DNA of 64,000 nucleotides from the NCBI RefSeq assembly GCF_963678635.1, contig NC_087062.1, positions 124,001-188,000 on the forward strand, read 5' to 3'. Source of the DNA: Symsagittifera roscoffensis. Its lineage: Eukaryota; Xenacoelomorpha; Acoela; Convolutidae. The notes beneath the pieces were generated by a model, which was given only the letters and a program-made list of their open reading frames with translations, was not told the DNA's origin and ran no database searches. The stretch's first letter is position 1, and each line of letters starts with the position of its first letter. Both the position numbers and the translations under genes were made by a program. This document shows, one piece after another, positions 32,473-42,551 of the stretch.

Positions 32473-35340
32473 ATGCTTTCACTCAACAGGAATGAGAAAT
32501 TGAAATGTGAGGACTGTGACGAAGAGTACAGGAGGTCCGATGCGGCTCGACATCGCAAGAGTTGCGTGCGAGGAGTTATTTCTTGTCCGGAATAAAATTA
32601 TTACACTTACAACCAGCAAGAAATGAATTATCATGCGGCCAAGAAGCATGCCCCCATCAACTTCGAAGCAACCAACGGTTTGTTCGTCTTGCGAGCAGGG
32701 ATTTCCGAATTACTACCCTCTCCAACAGCATCGGAGAAAAGAACATGGGGCGAAACAACGGAAACCAAGTGATACGGTGGCAGACTGGAACACGATTGTG
32801 GAGGAGGAAGGGGATGATGCAGAGAAACTCATCGAGGAGTTGAGTGCTTGTCAACACTTCCTGGTGGATACTAAGATGGAGAATGTGAGACATAAAGTGT
32901 TTTACTTTCAAATGTCAAAGTTAGGTACCAAGATTATCAACGAGAAGCTTGAAGAAGTCTTCAACAAGCTGGATTCCGCTGCAAAAATCAATATTGCTCT
33001 TCGATTTATTCTCCGTAAGGTCGAAACGGGAAAATATGGGTATTAGGATGCACACGAAAACAATATTTTGTTGGAAAAATCGCATTTACTGTGTACGAAA
33101 GCGCATTTGATTACAATCTGGGGAAATTTTGATATCGTGGAGCAGATATCGTGGAGCAATGCACCCAAGAACGTCAGAACACAAAGTGGAGGTTCAAGTT
33201 GATCACAAATGTGATAGATGAACCAGTTTTTCTTTATAATAAGGATCCGCAAAAACTTTGTAATCGAACTCAAACTTTTGGCTGAGAAAAGTAATTTCGA
33301 AATGAGAACTAAATTTCAAGATGTTGAAAGAGTAGTGAATGAGCGGATGTCGGAGATTTTCCAAGAATTGAATGAAAGATGTCGAAATCATCCAATTGAA
33401 AATTTTGAATACGAAGATGAATTAATAGAGGATACAGAGGAAACTGATGTATCAACTCAGTTTTTAAGCATGCAGAAAAATCAGCTGATTGTTTGAAAAA
33501 CAAATAATAGAGAGATATGCTAACACGTTACCTGTATTTGGGTTGAACAGTTGAAGGTATGATCTGAACTTGATCAAGAGCTATCTGATTACCTATCTAA
33601 TCAACGATTTATCAGGGATTCATCAAAAGTCTGCAAATCAATTGTTGGAATTGATGCGAGCCAGTTCTATCCCTATTCAATGTGTCAATACATGCCAACA
33701 TGGTTGTACACAAGATGAGAGTTTGATTCCGATATGCAAAAGTTCAAAGCTAGACATAACCGATCTCGCAATTTTGAGAACATGGTCATGTCCTACTACC
33801 AAGAAATCAGACCGAAATGCAGAATCGAGAGCTTCCACGCATCTGGAAATCAAAAAAATGACTGCTTCAATGTAGATGGATATTACGATCACAGCAAAAC
33901 AGTGTTCGAAGCAATGGGATGCTATTACCGTTTTTGTCCTTGCCAGGAGACTCGTCCCTCACTTGGCGATGAAGATATTGAGAGAAGAAATGAAAGAAGA
34001 GAGATGAATGACTTCAGACGTGAGTATATCCGCGAAAAAGCATACAAAATAGAAGAGATGTGGGAATTTGAGTGGTGGCTAAACTTCAAAATGAACGAAA
34101 AAGTAAAGAATCCTATCCGATCCAACTTTTCCTGCAAAAGACCTCTCTCCAATGATTCCTTATTGGAAAAAATAAGAGATGGATCTCTTTATGGATGGCT
34201 ATATTCAGTGTGACTTAGTTGTTCCAGAGGGAATGAAAGCAAAAATTTATGATTTTTTGTCCACTTTTTAAAAACACTTAAGTTGGAAGAAATGACATTG
34301 GGAAATATATGCAAAATTATGCCATTGTAAATGATCTTCTTAAACATCCCCAGCGAATGCTAATATCTAGTTTCAAACTAGAAAACTGTTCTATCATTTC
34401 TCTTCTTTTCAATAATATATGGAACTTGGCTTACAGTTTACCGCTCTGTACAGTATATCCCTCGAAAAAGCTTCAACAAGTTTGTTCCGTCAGTTGTTGA
34501 TGCTCGAAGGGAAGGAGATGAGAACCCTTTATCCGGTTTTGTTGCAGAGACTATGAAGCTTTTAGGTAATTCGTCCTACGGTTACCAGATAATGGACAGA
34601 TCGAGACATACGATCACAAAGTATTTGAATGATGGGAAGCACACAAAGCAATTAATGAACCCTTCATCAAACGACTGAATACCGTTCAGAAAGACTTGTA
34701 AGAGATTGAGCTACTAAAGTCAACAATTGAGCACATTCTGCAGTATGCAAAGCTGAGAATGCTTGAGCTTTACTAAAATTTTTTGGCAAATTTTGTGATA
34801 CAAATAAGTTCGAGGGTTTAGAAAAGGGCACGGTTTTGCTGTATTTAGCTCTTGCTGAGTAAAATTTGTATAATTGTATTCGTCCGGAGAAAAAAGGTGA
34901 CTGGGAAAAATTGAGAGAAAAAGATTGCAGAGATTCATTTAGAGCAGATTCAAAAACAAATTTTTTTCCACGAGCATGTTGTAGCGTTCAAAAGAAGTAT
35001 AATCAGCGAGATTCTGGTCTGTTCAAACAGAATTTAAGTGAACGGAGATGCTATATTTATGCAGCAAGACTTATTGTTGCTATGACAATAAATCAGACAA
35101 GATGAAGTTTAGCAGCAAAGTCTAGAGGAATCCGGTGACGGTCCTATGGAAAATAAAGGAAAGTACTCGACGAAGCAATTAACTTGACTTCAACAAACAG
35201 AGGATTTAGAACCATTAAAAATATGGTTGCTACATACGAGCAAACATAGAAAGGGTTGAGCTACTTTTACCCTAAAAGACAAGTTCAGAACGACGGAATA
35301 CACACAAAACCTTTGAAATTGTAAAAAACAGATAGTGTGA
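32473..35340 (+). pseudogene. POLB: Maverick/Polinton protein-primed B-family DNA polymerase with N-terminal zinc fingers
   Basis: The gene starts at 32473. Its first part encodes zinc fingers: CEDCDEEYRRSDAARHRKSC, then a second ending NYHAAKKH after a TAA at 32593-32595, then CSSCEQGFPNYYPLQQHRRK in the frame 32633-33046. After further stops (33046, about 33190-33220), the polymerase domain is seen from about 33560. Motif A-like ASQFYPYSMCQYMP is at about 33655-33695. The frame 33734-34213 contains FEAMGCYYRFCPCQETRPSL and EEMWEFEWW. Motif B-like FVAETMKLLGNSSYGYQIMD is at about 34540-34600. A C-terminal block (34866-35105, DSFRADSKTNFFPRACC) is followed by remnants to about 35340. This enzyme class copies the element by protein priming. 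At least six lesions make it non-functional. Confidence 0.85.
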
Positions 35341-35547
35341 AAGCATTCAATTCAGTATTGATGAACTAACTGTAAACTTGTGATAAAATGATTATACCAA
35401 GCAGTGATTTATATATTTCATCTTTTGATTTTAACTTTTTTGTCAACAAACATGATTTTCTTCTCGAAGTTTCGTTAGGTTTCAGTATAGCTTTAGATAG
35501 TTTTCTCATTGAATCAAACCTTTAAGACAATAATCAAATCATCTAAA
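35341..35547. other. Spacer right of the polymerase remnant
   Basis: No coding or repeat signal is visible apart from AT-rich sequence. It may contain the outer end of the Maverick. Confidence 0.4.
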
Positions 35548-35738
35548 CCGTAGACGATAGCTAAGAAACGCAAGTATCGGCGAACTCGAGCTCCAAAAAA
35601 CTCGGGTGTCAAATTTTTTTTTGAAAATTATCATCTTACCATCTGAAACTTACCAACTGAAACCTTACCATCTTAATACATAGGAAACATATTCCCTATC
35701 TTAATACATAGGGAAATCTATAGCCTATGTTAATACAT
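35548..35738. mobile_element. Truncated copy of the foldback element
   Basis: GATAGCTAAGAAACGCAAGT, then GAGCTC, then the CTTACCATCTTAATACATAG centre match the left arm and centre of the element at 17237-17608 in the same orientation. The right arm is missing, replaced by two short degenerate repeats of CTATAGCCTATGTTAATACA. The copy shows deletions and substitutions relative to the first. Confidence 0.7.
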
Positions 35739-35739
35739 A

Positions 35740-35792
35740 GGCTGCTGACCGGATACTCTATAGCCTATATTAATACATGAGGGTCAGCAGCC
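35740..35792. repeat. Perfect 11-bp inverted repeat
   Basis: GGCTGCTGACC (35740-35750) and GGTCAGCAGCC (35782-35792) flank a 31-base AT-rich loop that itself repeats CTATAGCCTAT. It lies exactly between the truncated foldback copy and the retroelement fragment, so it may mark an insertion or a separate small foldback. Confidence 0.75.
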
Positions 35793-35847
35793 ACCCCCCC
35801 CCTCCTGATCGCCTCACTCTTCTACTACTATCAGGTCTCCTTTGAGA

Positions 35848-37489
35848 ATTCAAGCGCGAACTCTGCGAGGCACCGGTTCTCGGCATGCCGACAGAAAAGG
35901 GTATGTTCGTGTTAGACACAGACGCATCAGTGGTTGCGATATCGGGCTTTCTTCACAAAGAACAAGAGTGGAACGGGAGAACTGTTCTCCGACCAATAGC
36001 CTATGGAAGTAAGGTTCTTAGCGACACTGAAATGAAGTATGGTGCATCAAAAGCGGAGATGTTCGCGGTGATCTTTTTCTTGTAAAAATACAGAGCCTAC
36101 TTAGGGAACGCTCCCTTCAAGTTGCGTGTGGATAATCGTGCTCTTGCCTGACTGAAAACCTATTCAATGGACCACAGCTATATTGGTCGTTGGATTGTGC
36201 GCTTTGACGGATACCACATGATCATAGAGCATCGAACCCGTGACAGGCACCAGAATGCCGATAGCCTCAGCAAAAAGACGGAATTTAACGAGCGACTAGA
36301 AGAGAGGCAGGCCAGCCAAGCGGAGATTAAGGATGGATTTTCATTCCTGGACAAAGAAACCTACGACGAACTGCCACTCACAAGATGGCTCGACAGGTCA
36401 GGGCATCCCATACCAGGACATCCCGAACTTCCCGTGGAAGTTGCTGCGGAGAAAAAATGTTGTCGCAAGGTGATCCGGTCCCGTTGAACTTGCTGGTTCG
36501 ATCAAACATGGTTCAACAGGAACTGACCAGGCTGGGCATCAACAGCATAGCCCTACTGAACAAGACGGTGAACGTGGCCCGGGATGTCATGTCGAAAATC
36601 CGTGACCTGCTAAACAGAGAGGTTGAACGGCTCAATCATGAGTGGATGGAGACCATGCAGCGGTTGAGCATCACTGAAAGAACGGAGAAAAGGCCGGTAA
36701 CCATCCGGAGTCGGGATGTTGTACGGGACTGCCGGTCGGATTGTGCGCTTTGACGGATACCACATGATCAAAGAGCATCGAACCCGTGACAGGCACCAGA
36801 ATGCCGATAGCCTCAGCAAAAAGACGGAATTTAACGAGCGACTAGAAGAGAGGCAGGCCAGCCAAGCGGAGATTAAGGATGGATTTTCATTCCTGGACAA
36901 AGAAACCTACGACGAACTGCCACTCACTAGATGGCTCGACAAGTCAGGGCATCCCATACCAGGACATCCCGAACTTCCCGTGGAAGTTGCTGCGGAGATA
37001 AAAATGTTGTCGCAAGGTGATCCGGTCCTGTTGAACTTGCTGGTTCGATCTAACATGGTTCAACAGGAACTGACCAGGCTGGGCATCAACAGCATAGCCC
37101 TACTGAACAAGACGGTGAACGTGGCCCAGGATGTCATGTCGAAAATCCGTGACCTGCTAAACAGAGAGGTTGAACGGCTCAATTATGAGTGGATGGAGAC
37201 CATGCAGCGGTTGAGCATCACTGAAAGAACGGAGAAAAGGCCGATAACCATCCGGAGTCGGGATGTTGTACGGGACTGCCGGTCGATAGTGAATCAGCTA
37301 GTGAACTCAATACCCAAGGATGTCTCGTTGAGGACTTCGTACACGAAACATAGGGAAGCAACGAACGTTCATACTACTGAGGAAGTCAGGGTCAAGTCAA
37401 AGTCCAGCAGAACGAGAAAAGTTCATTTCCCTGAGGCAAAACAAGAGTACGAGCCCTGCTTGGAAAGCAGCCTTCCGGAGAGGGAATAA
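35848..37489 (+). pseudogene. pol: Ty3-like retroelement pol 3' end: RNase H domain and C-terminal tail
   Basis: The frame enters at about 35848. It shows an RNase H domain: VLDTDASVVAISG (catalytic Asp), KAEMFAV (Glu), LRVDNRALA (Asp) and HQNADSLSK (closing motif). Stops at about 36083 and 36149 interrupt it. Downstream comes a tail with LPLTRWLDRSGHPIPGHPEL and a charged helical region. This is duplicated in tandem; the second copy (36716-37489) ends in a Lys/Arg/Ser-rich C-terminus. No zinc-binding HHCC or DDE integrase core is visible before the stop at 37489. Upstream RT is absent, so this is a 5'-truncated copy. Confidence 0.8.
36192..37283 (+). repeat. 546-bp in-frame tandem duplication within pol
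   Basis: GGATTGTGCGCTTTGACGGA starts at 36192 and again at 36738, so the period is 546 bp, or exactly 182 codons. The two copies are about 98 % identical. Copy 1 has lost one base near 36453 (GAGAAAAAATG against GAGATAAAAATG), which breaks its frame. Copy 2 is open. The duplication joins the end of the tail back to the RNase H C-terminus. Confidence 0.9.
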
Positions 37490-39954
37490 GGGTGTTATTT
37501 CCCTGGATTCAGAAATCTGGAGGGGTCTTCAGACTTGAACTCAAACTGTTTCGAACTAACTTTTAGCTTCCTGGTATGTCCTGATATTATTTTAAATAAC
37601 ATCTGTAATCATTTTCTGACGATGAGAAGCTAGGAGTTAAGGGAAAGGGTTGATCCATCTTCGATGGAGATGATGGTTTTTATCTACTGAACAAAAACAA
37701 TAGCAATATAATAATTAGTAGTAGTCCTGTTTTTAGGAGTGACCCCGTGGTCTGGGGATACTGAGACCCAACCATGAGCTCATTAATTTTGCATGTAAGT
37801 AAGTTAATTTGAGTGTTTTGACCGAAGCTGAAACCAGTAAAGTTTTTGTCGACCCGATTTTAGAAAGACGACCAAAAGTACTGGGTTTGGCAGAGACGGC
37901 GAAAAGCATGTAGAGCTTTGTTTAGACGCCCTCCAGTCGTTTTATAGCTTAGCTTTGTTTTCCGTCGATATGTACCTCCAGGCGAATGTTACATAGATGT
38001 TTTTATTGCGCTCCTGGGTGTTATTCTGTTTTGACATCATGACCGGCAGAACCGTTAACGAGCATTCCGCGCCGAGCGGATGCTCACATTAACGCCTTTA
38101 ATGGGCCCTAACAGCCGGGGCGGAAGGGTAGTTCGGAACGCGGAAGCCTTCCGGATTCCCGTGAATAGCTTTTTAACATAGTTAAGACCAAAAAGTCACG
38201 AACCAGGAAGGGCGGGTGGATTCGCGGTCCCGTCACTTCCTGAATTGTCCGTGACCAAAAAAATTTAAGATATACATACAACCAAACAAAAAGTAGTATA
38301 GAAACCACGAAAAAACAAAAAACATAAACAATAACCAAAAAAAGACAAAAAAATAAAATCTGTAGAAATCATCCCCCCAGACGAAATGTGATCCGACCCT
38401 CCCGTTTGTTGTTTTTAGATATTTTGTTGTTACAGGAATTTATATCAGTTGGGATCATTACGGTCATTTTTGTGGCCCGTTTGTGAGGCTTGTACTGTAG
38501 GGTTATTTGAGTCTTTAAGCACGTTAATGCTAATTAGCTCTCAATCCGGAAGAATCTCGGGATTAGTGAAGAAGACTGATCCGGCAAGCAGTACAAGAAC
38601 TGACAGGAGGGGGCTCAACGACAACAAAAGTCGACGGTTGGGTTTCGTTAACAAGTTTTGTATCCCTTTTGATACAAAAAGTAAGATATTAACCTGTGGG
38701 CGGCTCGACAGTGCTGCACTGTAGTGAGCATTCACCGAACTGCGAGTTAAGCACCTTAATTCGGATATTCAACAAACCCGAAGGGGTATAGTATTACTAA
38801 TACTATTACTTAAACAGCCAATATTTTTAGTCCTATATCGTTTTTCAGTGAAAATTACAGTAAGCGGACCGGTTGTTAGGGTCGAAATAGCGATATTTTG
38901 ATACCCCCACAAATCGCGATTTTTAAGATATCGATATTTTTTGAAACGGAAAAAAAACGCTAAATTAGTGAGTTACGTCTTAACTGTACAGGTATAACAG
39001 ATAGAACCGGTTCAGTTGAATTCAGAAGTGGTTGGAACTATTTGGGTACCAAAAACCGAGTTTTAGTGATTTTTGAGAAAACGAAACCTTATAAAATAAG
39101 CAGTTTTTTTGAAATTTTTGAGTTAGGACAGTAGAAATTGTTGTTCGGACAACGTCCACTAGTGAATCGACAGGTTTTAAAATCCATTTGCCGATAATCT
39201 TACGGGTTACAGAGAAATCGAACTTAAGGTGTTTGATTTAATGGATTCATCAATCCGGAGGAGTCCAAATAGCAGAGTTTTTCGCAAATTTTTTCAACTA
39301 GAGCGTTTTAGATCGGGTTTTTTGCATTGAACTAGAAGAGTATAGGCCTTTTGAGCTCGGATCAATAATTTTTAGGTCGAATAGCACAGAATTGCGAAAA
39401 AAGTTAGGCGGAACCTACTGGAGAGAAAAGGTTTTGAATCTAGAAAAAAGACGTTTTGGTTAATAACTTGGTAACTACTGGATAGATCCAGTTGATCTTA
39501 GTATCATTAGATCGGAAGTTAGCTGAGTAGAAACATCAATACTAGTAGAAACATCAATTGTTCAAAAAAAGTAAGCGTGAAAATTTTTTAGGATTGTTTT
39601 TAGCAAATTCACCAATTCAGGAAGGTTGACCCTTCACGTGTTATGCAATTTTTCGGAAGGCCCTTACACCCCACCAAAAGGTAGTAACGGTCATATAAGG
39701 CAATTTCACGCTGTTCTAGTTGAAAAGAGAAGGCTAAGGGCACCAGAAAAACTTAGTCGAGCCGAAACTAGGCTAGCGATAAGACCCTTCACCGTTGGGG
39801 TGAATCATCGAATAAGAGGCTTAACTTCAATCCGGGAGGGTCTTGGGAAGGACAACACACCCTAATTGATTCAAACAGCATAATAGCATCGGAGAATGTA
39901 TCCGGAAGAGTATCGGTTGGAAATTTAGAAAGCCTCTGAGAAGCTATCTTTACA
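37490..39954. other. Non-coding 3'/LTR-leader region of the Ty3-like element
   Basis: There is no convincing gene over 2.4 kb. It contains a stem-loop at 38052-38094, scattered CCGGAGG/CCGGAAG motifs (for example 38547, 39253, 39900), and moderately AT-rich sequence. Because it lies after pol and before gag of an element of similar composition, it probably holds an LTR and leader, but I could not delimit LTR ends or a primer-binding site. Confidence 0.45.
38052..38094. repeat. Stem-loop around GAGCAT..ATGCTC
   Basis: CGTTAACGAGCATTCCGC pairs with GCGGATGCTCACATTAACG with one bulged base and small mismatches, leaving a 5-base loop (GCCGA). It lies in the non-coding region downstream of pol. 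A terminator, packaging or dimerisation role is possible but unproven. Confidence 0.6.
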
Positions 39955-40175
39955 AACCCGGAGGGGTCCCAATCCGGAGGGGTCTAAATTTTTACAAACC
40001 CGGAGGGGTCCCAGTCCGGAGGGTTCTAAATGTTTTACAAAACAGGAGGGGTCCCAATCCGGAGGGGTCCCAATTTTACCAATCCGGAGAGGTCCGATTT
40101 TTGTCAATCCGGAGGGTTCCGAATTATGCCAATCCGGAGTGGTCCGATTTTCGTCAATCCGGAGGGGTATTATTT
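39955..40175. repeat. Array of ten CCGGAGGGG-type sites with regular spacing
   Basis: CCGGAG-type motifs (one is CAGGAG) start at 39958, 39974, 40000, 40016, 40043, 40059, 40084, 40109, 40134 and 40159. The spacing is 16, 26, 16, 27 and 16, then 25 four times. The first six form three dimers of about 42 bp, and the rest are a 25-bp tandem. The fuller site is close to AATCCGGAGGGGTCC. The long minus-strand frame across it (40485-39925) is a by-product. Confidence 0.85.
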
Positions 40176-40929
40176 TGTCAAAACTTAAGAAGACAGCAGA
40201 ATAGAAAGTAGTTAAGGGTATTAGGTTATCAAGAGATAGCTGGGATCGAGTGACTGCACTGGTAACTTGCCTTTTATAAAAAATCAAACCAAAAACAACA
40301 GGTCTAAACTCGGATATTCGCGATCTTAGGTCTAATTTGAACAAGAGTGCTGAACTCATTAGTGGACTGATATCCAAAACGTTTTTTGAGAAAACTGATT
40401 GCCCTGAGGATTTAAGTAGGTCTATCTCGGGCAGTCCGAAGACAGAGAGAAAACACAGGACTCGGTGGGTGCAATAGATGCCCACCTGAGAAAATTACTG
40501 CCTTCAATTTTTTTTCTGTTTGGTGCAGCACCAAGCAGGGAAAGTTCTTTCTTTAGATACAAGTTCGACTATTGTACTGCGACCGACTAAAATTACAAAA
40601 CACATACGTTTTTCATAGAAAATATTCTTAATTTGTTATTTCTGGTTTTAAATCAAAAATATTTGTGCTTGATCGGGTAGTGAACACACTATCTTTTAAA
40701 CAGACTGATATCATCATACTGTGGTAGCTTCACCTCTCACAACTAATATTCGATTATTGTGAATAAATTGTATACACGCTGTACTGTGATAATATACAAG
40801 AATTCGTGGTCACTAAATAAAAGAAACGTTTGGGATTTATTGTGTTGTGTTATTATTATCAGTAGTCAGACTAAAAGGACGATAGCAATCGAATTGAGAG
40901 TATAGACAGTGAGAAGTGATAATTTGATA
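40176..40929. other. Non-coding leader upstream of gag
   Basis: No gene is visible. AATAAA at 40816-40821, followed by GTTTGGGATTTATTGTGTTG, looks like the R/U5 part of an LTR. The gag ATG comes about 110 bases later. The start of gag is set at 40930, the first ATG of the open frame. Confidence 0.45.
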
Positions 40930-41754
40930 ATGAATCTAGACAAGTCAAGTATACCTAAATTAGGTGATAACTTAAGGAAATTTATACCGGAGAAGCAAAG
41001 AAAAACAATGAACGACCCTTTTGTGGAAAGGATCACACCAACCCGGACCGACAAAGGGAAGACGGTTTCAGGCAGAATGGTTGAGACCAGGAGTCAAACG
41101 TCCTTAGAGGAGCGAAAGGCAATGCTAGAAGTGGAGGTCCATCCGGACCAGGCCGTACATGAGAATCAGGAACTACATGGACTGGAAGGGAAAAGAAACA
41201 GAAGGCTGGCGAGTGAATCTACACCGGTAGAAAAAGGCCAAGTTTTTGCCAATTCCGCCGGAACACTGGACCGAGAGGAGATGTCGGAACTGTCCGACAT
41301 CTCTACTGAAAATGTGGCAACCAGAAGATCTCCCACAGATGACAACATGATGGTAGGCGTGACGGAGAAACAAGCAACGTCCTCATCGTTTTCAGAAAGA
41401 GCGAAGAACACTTTCGGAAACATCTTTCCATTTACCATGGGAGCAGGTACAGGCGATGAAAGTGAATCCCAGGAAGAAGAAGAGGACGATGACGAGCAGG
41501 TTGATTATGGATCTCGAGTCAGCCTCAATAGTTCGACTCAGGAGAATGAGGCATACACCGACAGAGGGACTGACACCATGGACCAATTTGTTGTAGTGAG
41601 GACGATAAGCAAAGACACAAACACAAACACTGGGGAGATAGAAACACAGGGCTCAGCAAAGCACCGGCGTATCCAGAGGTGGATAATGAAAAGACGTCGA
41701 GGCAGTGACTCAAAGCCCGAATCTCGACCAGCACCAAGCTACCTGGGATCGTAA
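40930..41754 (+). CDS. Ty3-like gag ORF1, acidic N-terminal protein
   Basis: This is an intact 274-codon frame starting MNLDKSSIPKLGDNLRKFIP. Features in order are a basic N-terminal part (about residues 10-60), a charged middle, a Ser/Thr-rich stretch with phosphorylation-like acidic clusters, a run SESQEEEEDDDEQVDYGSRV (about residues 175-200), and a basic C-terminus (IMKRRRGSDSK). I recognise no capsid fold. It ends with TAA, whose last A is the first base of the next ATG (TAATG, 41752-41756), so it may be translationally coupled to ORF2. GC content is higher than in the neighbouring AT-rich elements. Confidence 0.6.
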   Translation: MNLDKSSIPKLGDNLRKFIPEKQRKTMNDPFVERITPTRTDKGKTVSGRMVETRSQTSLEERKAMLEVEVHPDQAVHENQELHGLEGKRNRRLASESTPVEKGQVFANSAGTLDREEMSELSDISTENVATRRSPTDDNMMVGVTEKQATSSSFSERAKNTFGNIFPFTMGAGTGDESESQEEEEDDDEQVDYGSRVSLNSSTQENEAYTDRGTDTMDQFVVVRTISKDTNTNTGEIETQGSAKHRRIQRWIMKRRRGSDSKPESRPAPSYLGS

Positions 41755-42551
41755 TGCCATTAGTGGACAATGGAGCATCGATTGAAGAAGCCTTGACTAA
41801 CATAGTGGGCAGTATAGGAGAACAGAATGAACAGATGTCCATAAGAATGAGTGAACTAGAAAGAGCAGTCCACGTCGAGAGAGAAAGTCTGCGGGAAGAA
41901 ATAAACCGTAATAGACAAGAAGTTGGTAAAAGCGAAAAACGCTTGAAGGAAAGAACAGATGAACATTTGGCGAAGAACTTGTCGCGAATGTCAAGGGAAG
42001 CGGAGCAAAGGGAGTTAAGGTTAAGAGATGACATGGAGAAGTTGAGAATTCAACAAGAGCAGTTTCATGGGACTCTTGACACAAAGATGGAGAGGCGATC
42101 TCAGGCTATCATGCATAGGTTGGACGGGCTACTAGGCAGCAGGAGTGGACCAAAAGATGGGGAACAGAACTCGAGAGGTCCCAGCAGGGAGCCTAAGGTG
42201 AACTTTAGTGACCAACCAATTAGGAGGAAGACGTATGGATCCACTAGAGGACTAGAGGTAGGGGCAGTTCATCAGCCTATGCCACAAGGGATAATAGAAC
42301 CTGGGGCCCAAACAGCGGAGCAAGTTCAACGGGCAACAGGCAGACCTCAAACGAACGACCGACGCAAGGCACACATGCGACTGGGAGAGGTGATTCCAGT
42401 AACAGGAGTCATGCGAGCCCAGGGAGGAGTCATGCGAGCCAAGGGAGAAATAACACCGGCGATTCGGACAGAAGGGAAGTACCAAATGCAGAACCCTTAT
42501 CAGGGGGCGATGATACTCATTCGGGGCAATCAAGATATGCTACATCAATGA
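41754..42551 (+). CDS. gag: Ty3-like gag ORF2, coiled-coil region
   Basis: The frame begins MPLVDNGASIEEALTNIVGS. From about residue 25 to 125 it is a long charged heptad-like region (RMSELERAVHVERESLREEI, REAEQRELRLRDDMEKLRIQ) typical of a coiled coil. A basic, Gly/Arg/Gln-rich region follows. A frameshift near its 3' end means the last residues are out of phase: the true gag phase continues into the 42548 frame, where the upstream codons read QSRYATSMTTAFEPLNRFLE without a break. Confidence 0.6.
   Translation: MPLVDNGASIEEALTNIVGSIGEQNEQMSIRMSELERAVHVERESLREEINRNRQEVGKSEKRLKERTDEHLAKNLSRMSREAEQRELRLRDDMEKLRIQQEQFHGTLDTKMERRSQAIMHRLDGLLGSRSGPKDGEQNSRGPSREPKVNFSDQPIRRKTYGSTRGLEVGAVHQPMPQGIIEPGAQTAEQVQRATGRPQTNDRRKAHMRLGEVIPVTGVMRAQGGVMRAKGEITPAIRTEGKYQMQNPYQGAMILIRGNQDMLHQ

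Larger units (their letters stand above)
18829..35340. mobile_element. Degraded Maverick/Polinton with an internal tandem duplication
   Basis: Integrase, packaging ATPase, cysteine protease, major and minor capsid proteins and a zinc-finger B-family polymerase in one 16.5-kb block are diagnostic of Mavericks/Polintons. These are endogenous DNA-virus-like transposons of animals, usually 15-20 kb. Here the length includes about 2.46 kb from a tandem duplication (about 22590-25040 and 25050-27510). Virion genes are on the minus strand and the polymerase on the plus strand. I could not find convincing terminal inverted repeats or target duplications, so the boundaries given are the outermost coding remnants. 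Confidence 0.85.

Noticed and set aside
17237-35738. Foldback copies at 17.2 and 35.5 kb as the Maverick terminal inverted repeats
   Set aside because: The right copy matches the left arm in direct, not inverted, orientation and is truncated. The left copy is a complete foldback by itself. Chance insertion is simpler.
39925-40485. 186-codon minus-strand ORF
   Set aside because: Its C-terminal half is the translated CCGGAG repeat array. The rest shows no recognisable domain and lies in an apparent leader.
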